DNA from: Bosea sp. 685
GTDB lineage: Bacteria; Pseudomonadota; Alphaproteobacteria; Rhizobiales; Beijerinckiaceae
Length of the DNA stretch: 64,000 bases
Assembly: GCF_031884435.1 (NCBI RefSeq)
Contig: NZ_CP134779.1
Location: 248,001-312,000, forward strand
Direction of reading: 5' to 3'
In this document: one piece after another, positions 25,513 to 36,242 of the stretch
How the letters are laid out: every line of letters begins with the position of its first letter
How positions within the stretch are numbered: position 1 is the first letter of the stretch
Notes under the pieces: generated by a model
What the model was told of the DNA's origin: nothing
The model's input: the letters and a program-made list of their open reading frames with translations, nothing else
The model's database searches: none
Made by a program: the position numbers and the translations under genes

Positions 25513-27192
25513 TCAGCCGAAGATGCGGAACTTCGCCTTCTTTTCCTCGACGATCTGGGCCTCTTCCGGTCCCGGATCGTCAGGTGCATGCGAGACGGGG
25601 AAGATCACGGGCGTGGCGCGCGCGTCGCCCTTTGCCGGTGCTGCGTCGGGTTTGGCCGCAGCCGGCTTTGGTTCCACGGCAGGTTTGGGCTCCGCGACAG
25701 GCTTTGACTCCACGGCAGATTTGGCCTCCTCGAGCGGCTTGGGCGCGGGCTCGACGATGGCTGCCGGCGGCGGCTCGCTCGGCTTCGGCGGCGGCATGGC
25801 CGGAATGCTGGCAGGCTCGGTCGTCACGGTTTCGGCGCGGGCCTCGATCAGGGGCGCGGAATCGTCGAGATCGGCCAGGACGTCGTCGAGGGCCGGGGCA
25901 TGGCTGCCGAGGGTGGCGGGGGGCACTGTCCAGACGAAGGCATCGAGCCGGCCCGAAATCGGCGAAACCGGCAGCCATTGATCGGAGACCAGCCCGTCGG
26001 CGACCCAGGCGGCGTCACGCGGCGCGCGTGTCGCCCGTGCGAGCCACTCGCGCACCCGGCCGGCCGCACCGTGCTCGGCCTCCTCGAGCTCCGCCATCAG
26101 CAGGCAGGCGCGCACCGAGGCGCCGCCGGCGAGCAGCGGCTTCAGGGTCGTGCGGGCCTTGGCGAAATCGCGGGCGTGGATCGCGGCGCCGGCGAGCGCC
26201 AGCACGCCCTCGGGATCGGCCGGGCGCAATTTCGTCAGCGTGATCGCGCGGTTGAGCCGGTCCTGGGCGCTGTCGCCGGAGCGGACATCGAGATAGGCGG
26301 CGGCGATGTCGGGATGGGAGACCTCCTTCCAGGCGGCCTCCAGGATCTTCGAGGCTTTGCGGATGTCGCCACGCTCGGCCAGCATGCGGCCCGCCAGCAC
26401 CGCGGCCGGCGTCAGGCCGGGCGCGAGCTTGGTCGCCTCCAGCGCGGCGGCGAGCGCCTTTTCAGGCTCCCCATCGCGCGCCTGCAAAGCCTCGGCTGCG
26501 AGCAGCACGGCGCGCTGGCGCTTGGCCTCGGCCTTCTCGGCCAGCCGCAGGGCGGCGCGGCGCTCGACGGCGGTGCGCGCCGCCTGCCAGTCGCCGGCAC
26601 TGGTGTGGAAGTCGAGCAAGGCGTCATTGGCCCAGGCGAGCGAGGGCGAGCGACGCACGGCGTCGTCGGCGAAGGCGCGCGCGGCGGTCATGTCGCCGCG
26701 ACGCCTGGCCTCGACGAAGAGGCCGCGCAGGCCGAGCACGCGGGTCTCGGGCTTGTCGAGCATGGTCTTGAAGGCGGCTTCGGCCCGGCCGCGATCGCCG
26801 GAGAGCTGGGCGGCCTGCGCCTCCAGCAGCAGGGTCAGGGGCTCATTGCCGGAGAAGCGGCGCGCATCAACCGCGTGGCGGCTGGCGGCGATGGGGTCGC
26901 CCGCGCCGATCGCGACCATGCCGCGCGAGACGGCTTCAAAGCCACGGGCGCGGCGGCGTGCCCGCGAAGCAAAGCTGAAGGCCGAAGGCATGCCGAGCAC
27001 GAAGCGGATCAGCGCCCAGGCTAGCATCGCCAGCATGGCGAGCACGACGACGCCGATGGCGGCGATCGCGACGCTGGTCTCGATGCGGTAGCCCTGCCAC
27101 AGAATCGAAACCTCACCGGGACGATCGGCAAGCCAGACGGCACCGACCGCGAGGCAGGCGAAGACGAGGAGATAGAGCAGAACCCGAACCAT
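25513..27192 (-). CDS. hemY: HemY-type tetratricopeptide membrane protein
   Basis: A 559-residue protein with two N-terminal membrane segments (about 3-20 and 40-66) and a HemY_N region followed by TPR-like helices (about 85-400). The alphaproteobacterial HemY protein accompanies haem synthesis genes and is not protoporphyrinogen oxidase, despite the shared name. The C-terminal 120 residues are low-complexity, Pro/Ala/Lys/Glu-rich with EPKPAVEPKPAA repeats. It starts 15 bases after the stop of the hemD-mitofilin gene and is surely in the same operon. Confidence 0.9.
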   Translation of the reverse strand: MVRVLLYLLVFACLAVGAVWLADRPGEVSILWQGYRIETSVAIAAIGVVVLAMLAMLAWALIRFVLGMPSAFSFASRARRRARGFEAVSRGMVAIGAGDPIAASRHAVDARRFSGNEPLTLLLEAQAAQLSGDRGRAEAAFKTMLDKPETRVLGLRGLFVEARRRGDMTAARAFADDAVRRSPSLAWANDALLDFHTSAGDWQAARTAVERRAALRLAEKAEAKRQRAVLLAAEALQARDGEPEKALAAALEATKLAPGLTPAAVLAGRMLAERGDIRKASKILEAAWKEVSHPDIAAAYLDVRSGDSAQDRLNRAITLTKLRPADPEGVLALAGAAIHARDFAKARTTLKPLLAGGASVRACLLMAELEEAEHGAAGRVREWLARATRAPRDAAWVADGLVSDQWLPVSPISGRLDAFVWTVPPATLGSHAPALDDVLADLDDSAPLIEARAETVTTEPASIPAMPPPKPSEPPPAAIVEPAPKPLEEAKSAVESKPVAEPKPAVEPKPAAAKPDAAPAKGDARATPVIFPVSHAPDDPGPEEAQIVEEKKAKFRIFG

Positions 27193-27207
27193 GAACTCTA
27201 TCCTCCG

Positions 27208-29217
27208 TCAGCCCGCCGCGCCGAGCGCGGCGACAGCATCCTGTGCGATTTTTGCAATCGCGGCATCTGCCTGGGCCCGTTTTTGCAAAGCCGCGCCGAA
27301 ATCGACGCTGGCGCGCCGCGCCGGCTCGGGCAACTGGTTCCAGAGGCCGGCCGCCACCACGATATTCCCGCTCGCCAGCGCGTTCTCCAGTCGGATCAGC
27401 AATGTCGCGGGATCATTGGAGCCGGTGTCGCCGACGGGGCGAATCGTGACGATGCGGCTGGCGAGCCCGAGCAGGCGGTCCTGCCAGTTGGCGGTCGCCG
27501 GCGTCATTTCCCTGGCGAACATGGCCCGCTGCTCACGGAACTGCGCGAGCAGCGTGTCGCGGGTCGGGGCGCCGGTGGTCGCGACCGCGTTCAGCGCCGC
27601 GAGCTGCTCGGGCGCGCCGCCGCCCTTGGCGAGCGCCGCGACGTCGCCGGCGAAGGGCTGGCCCGAGGCGATGGCGCTCTGGATGCGCTCGGCCAGGACG
27701 ATGCGTGCGGCGGCAAGGGCCTGCGGGCTGGGTGCGGAGGCTGTCTTGGCGAGGGTCTCGACCGCGCCGAGCCGCTGGCCGAGCGCATTGGCTGCGGCTT
27801 CGGCGCGCTGGGCCTGGGCACTCAAACTTGCGATGGCACCGGCATCGGCGCTCTGGGTACCTTGCGCCTTCGCCTGCTCAACCAGCCGGGTCGCGGCGGC
27901 CTGCGCCTCTGTCCCGGCCTTGACGGCGGCATCCGCCTTGCGGTCGAGCGCGGTGGTGGCGCCTTGCAGGCTGTCGAGCCGGGCGCGGAGTTCGGCGATC
28001 TGGGCGAGGTCGACGGCAGGCGTCGCGCGGCTCCAGGCGAGCATGGTGAGCCCGGCGCCGACCACACCGCCGACGATGCCGACGAGCGCCAGGGCCGGCC
28101 AGGGCAGGCGCGATCTCGTCTCCGGGAGAAACGGTGTTTCGGCAGCGCCCGCGCGGTGCGATCCTTCGTCGTCGGAGCCAGCATGCGCGCCCGAGGGTTT
28201 GGCCTCCGGCGCGGCGAATTCCTGGGGCAGCGCCTCGGTCGGCAGCGCGGCCTCGGATGCGGCTGCGCTCGCCGAGCTCGTGTCCGTGGCGGATGGCGCG
28301 GCGTCCTGTGCCTTTGGCAAGTCCTGTGCCTTTGGCAAGTCTTGCGCCTTTGACGTGTCCTGTGCCGTCAGATCGATGGTCGGCGGTGTGCGGCGGGCGC
28401 GGCCACGCTTCATCGCTTCAGCATCGGGCTCGTTCATCGGGCCTGTCTCCGTCTCGACGCCTGTCGTCGCAGCCGGTTCGTCTCTAACATCGTCGCGCAG
28501 GCGATTGCGAGCGGACACTTGATCGAGGGCGGCGAGCAGGCCCGCTTCTTCCGGATGTTCGGCGACCAGCACCGTGCTGGCTCCCGCCGTGATCAGCGGT
28601 GCCGCGACGTCTGCCGAGAGCGCGACATGGGTCAGCGCCAGGGCAGGTTCTGCGAGGCCAGCCTCCCGCGCCAGCGCCAGGAAGGTTCGGGCGCCGCGCG
28701 GGGAATAATGCAGGGCGGCATCGACCTTGCCACCGCGCAGGGCCTCGGCTGCATTGGCCGGGAGCGCGGTCACGGCCTCGGCTGCATAGGCCGTCCAGAT
28801 CGTCACGTCGTAGCCGGCCTCTCGCAAGCGCTGCGGCACATCCTCATGGCTGTCCCGGCCGGCGATCAGAAGCAGCCGCGACGGCGGCGGCAGATTGCGG
28901 CTGATCAGATCGATCAGGTCATGGCGATTGCCGTCGGCGCTGCGGGCATCGGCATAGCCGGCCTCGCGGGCCTTGCCGGCAGTGCGCGCGCCGACGCTGA
29001 AGACAGGCAGGTCGCGCCAGCCCAGGGGCGCCTCAGCGAGTGCGCCGACTGCATTGCCGCTGGTCAGGACGAGCGCCGAGAAATCTCCGGCCGGCGCCGG
29101 ATCGGGCAGGCGCACGACCGTGAACAGCGGCGCGATCAACGGCTCGCAGCCGCGCGCGGCAACCGCGCGGGCGCTGCGCTCGGCATCGGCCTGCGGCCTC
29201 AGGACGAGTATGCGCAT
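27208..29217 (-). CDS. Uroporphyrinogen-III synthase fused to mitofilin-like domain
   Basis: A 669-residue fusion. Residues about 1-230 are a HemD domain (MRILVLRPQADAERSARAVA, LVLTSGNAVGAL, LLLIAGRDSHEDVPQRLREA, ALHYSPRGARTFLAL), which would cyclise hydroxymethylbilane to uroporphyrinogen III. A linker of 18-bp repeats encoding KAQDLP follows. Then come a membrane segment (PALALVGIVGGVVGAGLTML) and a mitofilin/Mic60-like coiled coil to the end, anchoring the enzyme to the inner membrane. In many relatives these are two adjacent genes. The domain order hemD-mitofilin-hemY matches the usual operon, but hemC is not found upstream. ATG 29217 is the family start. Confidence 0.88.
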   Translation of the reverse strand: MRILVLRPQADAERSARAVAARGCEPLIAPLFTVVRLPDPAPAGDFSALVLTSGNAVGALAEAPLGWRDLPVFSVGARTAGKAREAGYADARSADGNRHDLIDLISRNLPPPSRLLLIAGRDSHEDVPQRLREAGYDVTIWTAYAAEAVTALPANAAEALRGGKVDAALHYSPRGARTFLALAREAGLAEPALALTHVALSADVAAPLITAGASTVLVAEHPEEAGLLAALDQVSARNRLRDDVRDEPAATTGVETETGPMNEPDAEAMKRGRARRTPPTIDLTAQDTSKAQDLPKAQDLPKAQDAAPSATDTSSASAAASEAALPTEALPQEFAAPEAKPSGAHAGSDDEGSHRAGAAETPFLPETRSRLPWPALALVGIVGGVVGAGLTMLAWSRATPAVDLAQIAELRARLDSLQGATTALDRKADAAVKAGTEAQAAATRLVEQAKAQGTQSADAGAIASLSAQAQRAEAAANALGQRLGAVETLAKTASAPSPQALAAARIVLAERIQSAIASGQPFAGDVAALAKGGGAPEQLAALNAVATTGAPTRDTLLAQFREQRAMFAREMTPATANWQDRLLGLASRIVTIRPVGDTGSNDPATLLIRLENALASGNIVVAAGLWNQLPEPARRASVDFGAALQKRAQADAAIAKIAQDAVAALGAAG
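28303..28367 (-). repeat. 18-bp tandem repeats in the HemD-mitofilin linker
   Basis: GTCCTGTGCCTTTGGCAA is repeated exactly at 28303-28320 and 28321-28338, with diverged copies to 28367. In the gene's frame it encodes K-A-Q-D-L-P units. This is a slippage-prone, length-variable linker. Confidence 0.85.
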
Positions 29218-29243
29218 GCGGTCTCCTCTCGCGCTGGGCGCCA

Positions 29244-29381
29244 TCAGGCAAGGCTTCCATCTGAAGCATGAACGCCTGGACTGCGCTCGTGTTCGCCGTC
29301 GAATTGGTTAGCGATCGCGGTGTGCCCGATGACGACGCAGTCCGAGGGGATGTCGTGGAGCGGGGTTGCGATTTCGGCCAT
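29244..29381 (-). CDS. Possible 45-residue protein upstream of hemD
   Basis: Starts MAEIATPLHDIPSDCVV and ends SDGSLA, 26 bases before the hemD start on the same strand. A strong GGGAGGGG ribosome site lies nine bases upstream of its ATG. No motif or relative is recognised. It occupies the place where hemC would be expected but shows no hemC similarity. It could be a small protein, a leader, or chance. Confidence 0.35.
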   Translation of the reverse strand: MAEIATPLHDIPSDCVVIGHTAIANQFDGEHERSPGVHASDGSLA

Positions 29382-29450
29382 GCCTTAGGTCCCCTCCCTC
29401 AAATGGCCGCTCTGCCGGCGGCTTCGGATGTGTCGTCCCAGACCGGCATG

Positions 29451-29523
29451 CCAGGCTCGGTATTCCAGGCTCGGTATTCCAGACCTGGCATTAGGGCAGC
29501 ATAACGGCCTCTTGGCCTTATGC
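29451..29523. repeat. 14-bp tandem repeat and hairpin in the hemD-tsaD interval
   Basis: CCAGGCTCGGTATT occurs twice in tandem at 29451-29478, followed by CCAG. At 29499-29523 GCATAACGGCC pairs with GGCCTTATGC with a one-base bulge. The rest of 29382-29635 shows no gene; it must hold the divergent promoters for the haem genes and tsaD. Confidence 0.7.
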
Positions 29524-29635
29524 TCGCTCGCGCACTATACGGGGGAATTCCCGGCGCGAAACTGCCGGTTCGTCACGACTGAATTCCTGCGCCCGCCTAT
29601 TCCGTCACAGCTGCTGCGAGACCAATCGGCCGATC

Positions 29636-30745
29636 ATGCGAGTTTTGGGCATAGAGACGACTTGTGACGAGACCGCGGCTGCGATCGTCGAGGTCACGCG
29701 CTCCGGCGAGGCAAAAATCCTGTCGAACGAGGTGCTGAGCCAGATCGCCGCGCATGCGGCTTTTGGCGGCGTCGTGCCGGAGATCGCGGCGCGTGCGCAT
29801 GTCGAGGCGATCGACCGTATCGTCGGCAGCGCCTTCGAGCGCGCGGGGCTCAAGCCTGCCGATATCGATGCGGTTGCTGCCGCGGCCGGTCCAGGGCTGG
29901 TCGGGGGCGTCATGGTTGGGCTGACCACGGGAAAAGCCATTGCGCTGGTGACGGGCAAGCCCTTCATCGCGATCAACCATCTCGAGGCCCATGCGCTGAC
30001 GGCGCGACTGACCGACGATCTTGCCTTTCCCTATCTGCTGCTGCTCGTTTCGGGCGGACACACGCAATTGCTCGCCGTGCGCGGCGTCGGCGACTATCTC
30101 AAGCTCGGCGGCACGATCGACGATGCCGTCGGCGAGGCTTTCGACAAGATCGCCAAGATGCTGGGCCTGGCCTATCCGGGCGGCCCTTCGGTGGAGCGCG
30201 AGGCGGAGAAGGGCGATCCCGAGCGCTTCGACTTTCCTCGCCCGATGAGCGGCCGGCCAAATCCGGATTTCTCGTTGTCTGGCCTCAAGACGGCGGTACG
30301 TCTCGTCGCCGAGCGGATCGCGCCCTTGTCGGATCGCGATGTCGCCGATCTCTGCGCCTCCTTCCAGGCGGCGGTCGTCGATGTGTTGGTCGACCGGACA
30401 CGGGCTGGCCTGCGCGCCTGCCGCGCCGCCGGCATCACGCCGTCGGCGTTGGTCGTGGCGGGCGGTGTCGCCGCCAATCAGCCGATCCGGCGCGGGCTGA
30501 CGCGGCTCGCGACCGAGGCCGGCCTGCCCATGGTGGCGCCGCCGGTCGCGCTCTGCGGGGACAATGGCGCGATGATCGCCTGGGCCGGGTTGGAGCGGCT
30601 GCGCCTGGGACTGATCGACGATATGAGCGCGGTGGCGCGCCCGCGCTGGCCGCTGGATGAGCTCAGGCCGCAAGATCTTACGCCGCAAGACTTCAAGACA
30701 CCGCAAGATTTCAAGACACGGCAAGACGCCAAGGCCGGGGAATGA
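29636..30745 (+). CDS. tsaD: tRNA N6-adenosine threonylcarbamoyltransferase
   Basis: A 369-residue enzyme transferring threonylcarbamoyl to A37 of ANN-decoding tRNAs with TsaB and TsaE. The metal motif [16 protein letters not shown] at the N-terminus, [12 protein letters not shown] and [11 protein letters not shown] near the C-terminus are canonical. The last 30 residues are an added tail of near-repeats ([15 protein letters not shown]) encoded by 15-18-bp repeats at 30668-30733, probably dispensable. gpsA overlaps the stop codon (ATGA). Confidence 0.96.
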   Translation: MRVLGIETTCDETAAAIVEVTRSGEAKILSNEVLSQIAAHAAFGGVVPEIAARAHVEAIDRIVGSAFERAGLKPADIDAVAAAAGPGLVGGVMVGLTTGKAIALVTGKPFIAINHLEAHALTARLTDDLAFPYLLLLVSGGHTQLLAVRGVGDYLKLGGTIDDAVGEAFDKIAKMLGLAYPGGPSVEREAEKGDPERFDFPRPMSGRPNPDFSLSGLKTAVRLVAERIAPLSDRDVADLCASFQAAVVDVLVDRTRAGLRACRAAGITPSALVVAGGVAANQPIRRGLTRLATEAGLPMVAPPVALCGDNGAMIAWAGLERLRLGLIDDMSAVARPRWPLDELRPQDLTPQDFKTPQDFKTRQDAKAGE

Positions 30746-31740
30746 GCGGGCTCACGGCCTCTTCCGTCATCGGCATTGTCGGCGGCGGCGCCTATGGCAC
30801 GGCCCTGGCGCTGGCTGCGGCGCGCGCCGGGCGCGAGGTCCTGTTCTGGGCTCGCGACGCAGCGACGGTCGCAGCGATCCGGGAGACACGCCAGACGCCG
30901 CATCTGCCGGGCGTGATCCTGCCGGAGGCGATCGCCGCGACATCGTCGCTCGCGGCGTTGAGCGCTGCCGGCGCTTTCGTGGTCGCGGTGCCGACACAGA
31001 GCCTGAGGCAGGTCTGCGAGGGGCTGGCGCAGGCGCTGCCGGCCGGCCGGCCGGTGGTCTCGGCCGCCAAGGGTATCGAGCAGGCGACCGGCCTGTTCAC
31101 CACGCAAGTGATCGCGCAGGCCTGGCCGGGCTCGCCGGCTGCGATCCTGTCGGGCCCGAGCTTTGCCGCCGATATCGGGCGCGGCCTGCCCACGGCCGTG
31201 ACGCTTGCCGCGCAGGACGCCAATCTGGCGCGGGCCCTGGCCGAGGCACTGAGCTCCTCGGCTTTCCGCATCTATCACAGCGCCGATCCGCGCGGCGTCG
31301 AGATCGGCGGAGCGGCCAAGAACGTGCTCGCCATTGCGGCCGGAATCACGATTGGTCTCGGCTATGGCGAGAGCGCCCGCGCCGCGCTGGTGGCGCGCGG
31401 CTTTTCCGAGCTGCGCCGCTTCGGGGAGGTTTTTGGCGCGCAAGGCGAGACGCTGATGGGGTTGTCGGGGCTGGGCGATGTCGTGCTGAGCTGCGCCTCG
31501 CCGCAATCGCGCAACTTCGCCTTCGGCCTGGCGCTGGGGCAGGGGCGACCGATCGCGGACGCCTCGGGCGGCAAGCTGGCGGAGGGGGCGTTCACCGCCT
31601 CGATATTGGCCGATATGGCCCGTGCGCGGACGGTCGAGATGCCGATCGCCGAGGCTGTTGCAGCGATCATCGCCGGTCGCGTCGCGGTCGGCGAGGCGGT
31701 GGCCGGCTTGTTGTCGCGACCTATCCGGTCTGAGATGTGA
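30742..31740 (+). CDS. gpsA: Glycerol-3-phosphate dehydrogenase [NAD(P)+]
   Basis: A 332-residue enzyme reducing dihydroxyacetone phosphate to sn-glycerol-3-phosphate for phospholipid synthesis. The Rossmann motif [42 protein letters not shown], the catalytic-Lys region [14 protein letters not shown] and the [11 protein letters not shown] block are present. ATG overlaps the tsaD stop, and the next small gene follows at 12 bases, forming a tsaD-gpsA-orf-EVE operon. Confidence 0.96.
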   Translation: MSGLTASSVIGIVGGGAYGTALALAAARAGREVLFWARDAATVAAIRETRQTPHLPGVILPEAIAATSSLAALSAAGAFVVAVPTQSLRQVCEGLAQALPAGRPVVSAAKGIEQATGLFTTQVIAQAWPGSPAAILSGPSFAADIGRGLPTAVTLAAQDANLARALAEALSSSAFRIYHSADPRGVEIGGAAKNVLAIAAGITIGLGYGESARAALVARGFSELRRFGEVFGAQGETLMGLSGLGDVVLSCASPQSRNFAFGLALGQGRPIADASGGKLAEGAFTASILADMARARTVEMPIAEAVAAIIAGRVAVGEAVAGLLSRPIRSEM

Positions 31741-31751
31741 AGGAGGCGGCA

Positions 31752-32081
31752 ATGGCCAATGACTGGTCCGACCTGACGAAGCGCGTGGCGCGCGGCATCG
31801 CTGAAGTGCGCAAGACGACCGGCTCGGAGCTCGTCGCCGAGAGCCTGCCGGTGGCGCTGGCGGGCCGTGTGCCGGCAGGCCCGGTGATCCAGCATCGCCG
31901 CCGCCGCGCCGAGGATACGCATCGCTTCGTGCTGATCCTGCCTTTCGGCGAGGGCGAGGTCCGGGTCGAGCTCGATCCGCAGGATTATGCCGCCCTGACA
32001 CGCGAGATGGTGCGGTTCTGGAATGAGCAGGGGCAAGCGGCCTCGAAACCGCCGAGCCCGATGAAAGAGGACGAGGCCTGA
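31752..32081 (+). CDS. Small conserved protein of unknown function
   Basis: A 109-residue cytoplasmic protein. GAAGGAGG lies directly before ATG 31752, which decides against the in-frame GTG at 31737. There is no signal peptide, membrane segment or known motif; the middle (AEDTHRFVLILPFGEGEVRV) looks like a beta hairpin. Its stop overlaps the start of the EVE gene (TGATG), and the gpsA-orf-EVE order is, to my knowledge, conserved in Rhizobiales. Confidence 0.75.
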   Translation: MANDWSDLTKRVARGIAEVRKTTGSELVAESLPVALAGRVPAGPVIQHRRRRAEDTHRFVLILPFGEGEVRVELDPQDYAALTREMVRFWNEQGQAASKPPSPMKEDEA

Positions 32082-32488
32082 TGGCACATTGGCTGATCAA
32101 ATCCGAACCGGTGAAGTGGTCCTGGGACCAGCAGGTCGCGGCCGGCGCCAAGGGCACGCATTGGGACGGCGTCAAGAACCACACCGCCAAGCTCAACCTG
32201 ATGGCGATGAAGCAGGGCGAACAGGTCTTCTTCTACCACTCCAATGAGGGTCTGGAGGTCGTCGGTATCGTCGAGGTGATCAAGGAGGCCTATATCTGGA
32301 TTCCGGGCGAGCCCTGGGTGCTGGTCGATTTCAAGGCGGTGAAGCCATTACCGACGCCGGTGACGCTGGCGCAGGTCAAGGCGGAACCGAAGCTCGCCAA
32401 GATGTCGCTCGTTACCTCCTTCCGCCTCTCAGTGCAGCCGGTGGCCGACGAGGAATGGGCGCTGGTCTGCAAGATGGGCGGGCTCTGA
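32081..32488 (+). CDS. EVE domain-containing protein
   Basis: A 135-residue protein consisting of one EVE domain (PUA-like fold). MAHWLIKSEP, WDGVKNHTAKLNLMAMKQGE, QVFFYHSNEGLEVVGIVEV and the C-terminal SVQPVADEEWALVCKMGGL are typical. EVE domains bind modified nucleobases in DNA or RNA. Start codon overlaps the stop of the previous gene. It is a short single-domain version, like bacterial homologues of thymocyte nuclear protein 1. Confidence 0.93.
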   Translation: MAHWLIKSEPVKWSWDQQVAAGAKGTHWDGVKNHTAKLNLMAMKQGEQVFFYHSNEGLEVVGIVEVIKEAYIWIPGEPWVLVDFKAVKPLPTPVTLAQVKAEPKLAKMSLVTSFRLSVQPVADEEWALVCKMGGL

Positions 32489-32661
32489 GCTCCGGCGCGG
32501 CAGCCGAAAGTCTTTGAAACGAAAGTGCGAGGTCGCCCAGCTTGCCGCTTCGGCTGCCGGGACTATGATGCACCGCATTCAAACCAAGCGGACGAGGCGA
32601 ATCCCGCGATACGCCCCCGAAGCCGCAATTCAGACGGCCCAGGTCTGGGGAGACGCCTATA

Positions 32662-34614
<1,953 letters not shown>

Positions 34615-34636
34615 GGCGGGAAGGCCGCTTCGACGT

Positions 34637-34723
34637 CATGCTCGGGCTTGTCCCGAGCATCCACGTCTTGAACTCGACCCTCGACCAACGAAGACGTGGA
34701 TGCTCGGGACAAGCCCGAGCATG
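34637..34723. terminator. 33-bp perfect inverted repeat between convergent genes
   Basis: CATGCTCGGGCTTGTCCCGA followed by GCATCCACGTCTT at 34637-34669 is mirrored exactly at 34691-34723, with a 21-base loop. Each arm is itself palindromic (ATGCTCGGG-CTTGT-CCCGAGCAT). It separates acs from the fur-like gene and is a likely bidirectional terminator. The sequence type is a widespread alphaproteobacterial intergenic repeat. Confidence 0.85.
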
Positions 34724-34733
34724 GCGGCGCGCG

Positions 34734-35192
34734 TCAAACGTCCTTTTTGACGCGCTTCCGCCCGGCCTTGGACAGCTTGCGCCCATAGAGCTCGAGCCGG
34801 TGGCGGACGATTTCGTAGCCCAGCTCGGCGGCAATCTTCGCCTGCAGCGCCTCGATCTCCGGCGATGAGAACTCCACCACCTGGCCGGTCTCGACATCGA
34901 TCAGATGGTCGTGATGCTGCTGGTCGGCATGCTCGTAGCGCGAGACGCCGTCCTCGAAGGCGTGGCGCTCGATCGCGCCCTGCGATTCCAGCAGCTTCAT
35001 GGTCCGGTAGACCGTCGAGAGCGACAAGGTCGGGTCGTGCTCGAAGGCGCGGGTGAAGATGCCCTTGGCGTCGGGGTGGTCATGCGCCTCGGCGAGAATG
35101 CGCAGGATCAGCCGGCGCTGCTGCGTCATCCGCAAGCCCGCTTGCTTTAACTGGCCCTCGAAAATGGCCACGCGCTGCTCGATTCCGATCAT
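34734..35192 (-). CDS. Fur-family metalloregulator (Mur-type)
   Basis: A 152-residue repressor. A winged helix ([35 protein letters not shown]) is followed by the metal/dimer domain [20 protein letters not shown]. The usual CxxC pairs are absent, as in rhizobial Fur/Mur. Its position divergent from sitABCD matches mur, the manganese-responsive regulator of rhizobial sit operons, which also affects iron. ATG 35192 begins the conserved part. Inverted TGCAA repeats between the two genes are its likely operators. Mur is my preference; a plain Fur cannot be excluded. Confidence 0.88.
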   Translation of the reverse strand: MIGIEQRVAIFEGQLKQAGLRMTQQRRLILRILAEAHDHPDAKGIFTRAFEHDPTLSLSTVYRTMKLLESQGAIERHAFEDGVSRYEHADQQHHDHLIDVETGQVVEFSSPEIEALQAKIAAELGYEIVRHRLELYGRKLSKAGRKRVKKDV

Positions 35193-35219
35193 TGTTCGCA
35201 GATAGCAAGGCTGCGACGC

Positions 35220-35288
35220 ATTTGCAAAACGGCCGTAATGCAAATCATTCGCAATTGCATTGACAGATGCAATTCGTTTGCAATAGCT
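35220..35288. promoter_or_regulatory. Mur/Fur operator array and sitA promoter
   Basis: Three nested inverted repeats are seen: ATTTGCA-N12-TGCAAAT (35220-35245), AATGCAA-N11-TTGCATT (35237-35261) and TGCAA-TTCGT-TTGCA (35268-35282). A TTGACA -35 element at 35260-35265 overlaps the second, and the third lies in its spacer, so bound repressor would block sitA. The same sites may autoregulate the divergent fur-like gene. Confidence 0.65.
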
Positions 35289-35321
35289 ACTGGAGGGATT
35301 TGATAGCCAGCAGGAGAGAGC

Positions 35322-36242
35322 ATGCGTTCGCGTCGTCATTTCATGGGTCTTTGTGTGGCCATGGCCTTTACTGGGGGCCTTTGCGCCGCGGCAATTCCGG
35401 CGCTGGCGCAGCCGGCGCCGGGCAAGCCGCTGCGGGTGGTCACGACCTTCACCATCATTCAGGACATGGCGCAGAACGTCGCCGGCAATGTCGCAATCGT
35501 CGAGTCGATCACCAAGCCCGGCGCCGAGATCCATGACTACCAGCCGACGCCGCTCGACGTGGTGAAGGCGCAATCGGCCGATCTCGTGCTGTGGAACGGG
35601 CTCAATCTCGAGCGCTGGTTCGAAAAATTCTTCGAGAACGTCAAGAATGTGCCGAGCGCGGTGTTGACCGACGGCATCGAGCCGATGGGCATCAAGGAAG
35701 GCCCCTATCAGGACAAGCCGAACCCGCATGCCTGGATGTCGACCAAGAACGCGCTGATCTATATCGAGAACATCAGGAAGGCGCTGGCCAAGGCCGATCC
35801 CGCCAATGCCGCGACCTATGCCAAGAATGCCGCCGCTTACGCCGACGAGATCAAGGCGATGGACGCGCCCTTGCGCGCCCGGCTCGACAAGGTGCCAGCC
35901 GACAGGCGCTGGCTCGTCTCCAGCGAGGGCGCCTTCAGCTATCTCACCCGCGATTATGGCTGGCGCGAAGCCTATCTCTGGCCGATCAACGCCGACGAGC
36001 AGGGCACGCCGCAGCAGGTCCGCAAGCTGATCGACCTCGTGCGCAAGAGCAAGATTCCGGCCGTCTTCAGCGAAAGCACGATCTCGGACAAGCCGGCCAG
36101 GCAGGTCGCGCGCGAGACCGGCGCGAAATATGGCGGGGTGCTCTATGTCGACTCCCTCTCGGCGGCAAACGGGCCTGTACCGACCTTCGCCAAGCTGCTG
36201 GAGGTGACCGTGGAGACGATCGCCAAGGGGTTTGGCCAGTGA
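35322..36242 (+). CDS. sitA: Manganese/iron ABC transporter substrate-binding protein
   Basis: A 306-residue periplasmic cluster A-I metal receptor with a signal peptide ending ALA-Q (about residue 29). Metal ligands fit the Mn/Fe type: His71 (EIHDYQP), His136 (NPHAWMS), Glu202 (SSEGAFSYL) and Asp277 (VDSLS). The Glu and the lack of a His-rich loop argue against ZnuA. GGAGAGAG precedes ATG 35322. The ATPase gene starts on its stop codon (GTGA). Confidence 0.93.
   Translation: MRSRRHFMGLCVAMAFTGGLCAAAIPALAQPAPGKPLRVVTTFTIIQDMAQNVAGNVAIVESITKPGAEIHDYQPTPLDVVKAQSADLVLWNGLNLERWFEKFFENVKNVPSAVLTDGIEPMGIKEGPYQDKPNPHAWMSTKNALIYIENIRKALAKADPANAATYAKNAAAYADEIKAMDAPLRARLDKVPADRRWLVSSEGAFSYLTRDYGWREAYLWPINADEQGTPQQVRKLIDLVRKSKIPAVFSESTISDKPARQVARETGAKYGGVLYVDSLSAANGPVPTFAKLLEVTVETIAKGFGQ

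Noticed and set aside
29268..29504. A 78-codon plus-strand gene between hemD and tsaD
   Set aside because: It has no ribosome site, includes the 14-bp tandem repeats and overlaps the better-supported minus-strand small frame.
30478..32196. A 572-codon minus-strand frame
   Set aside because: It is antisense to tsaD, gpsA and the small gene; its composition is typical of shadow frames.
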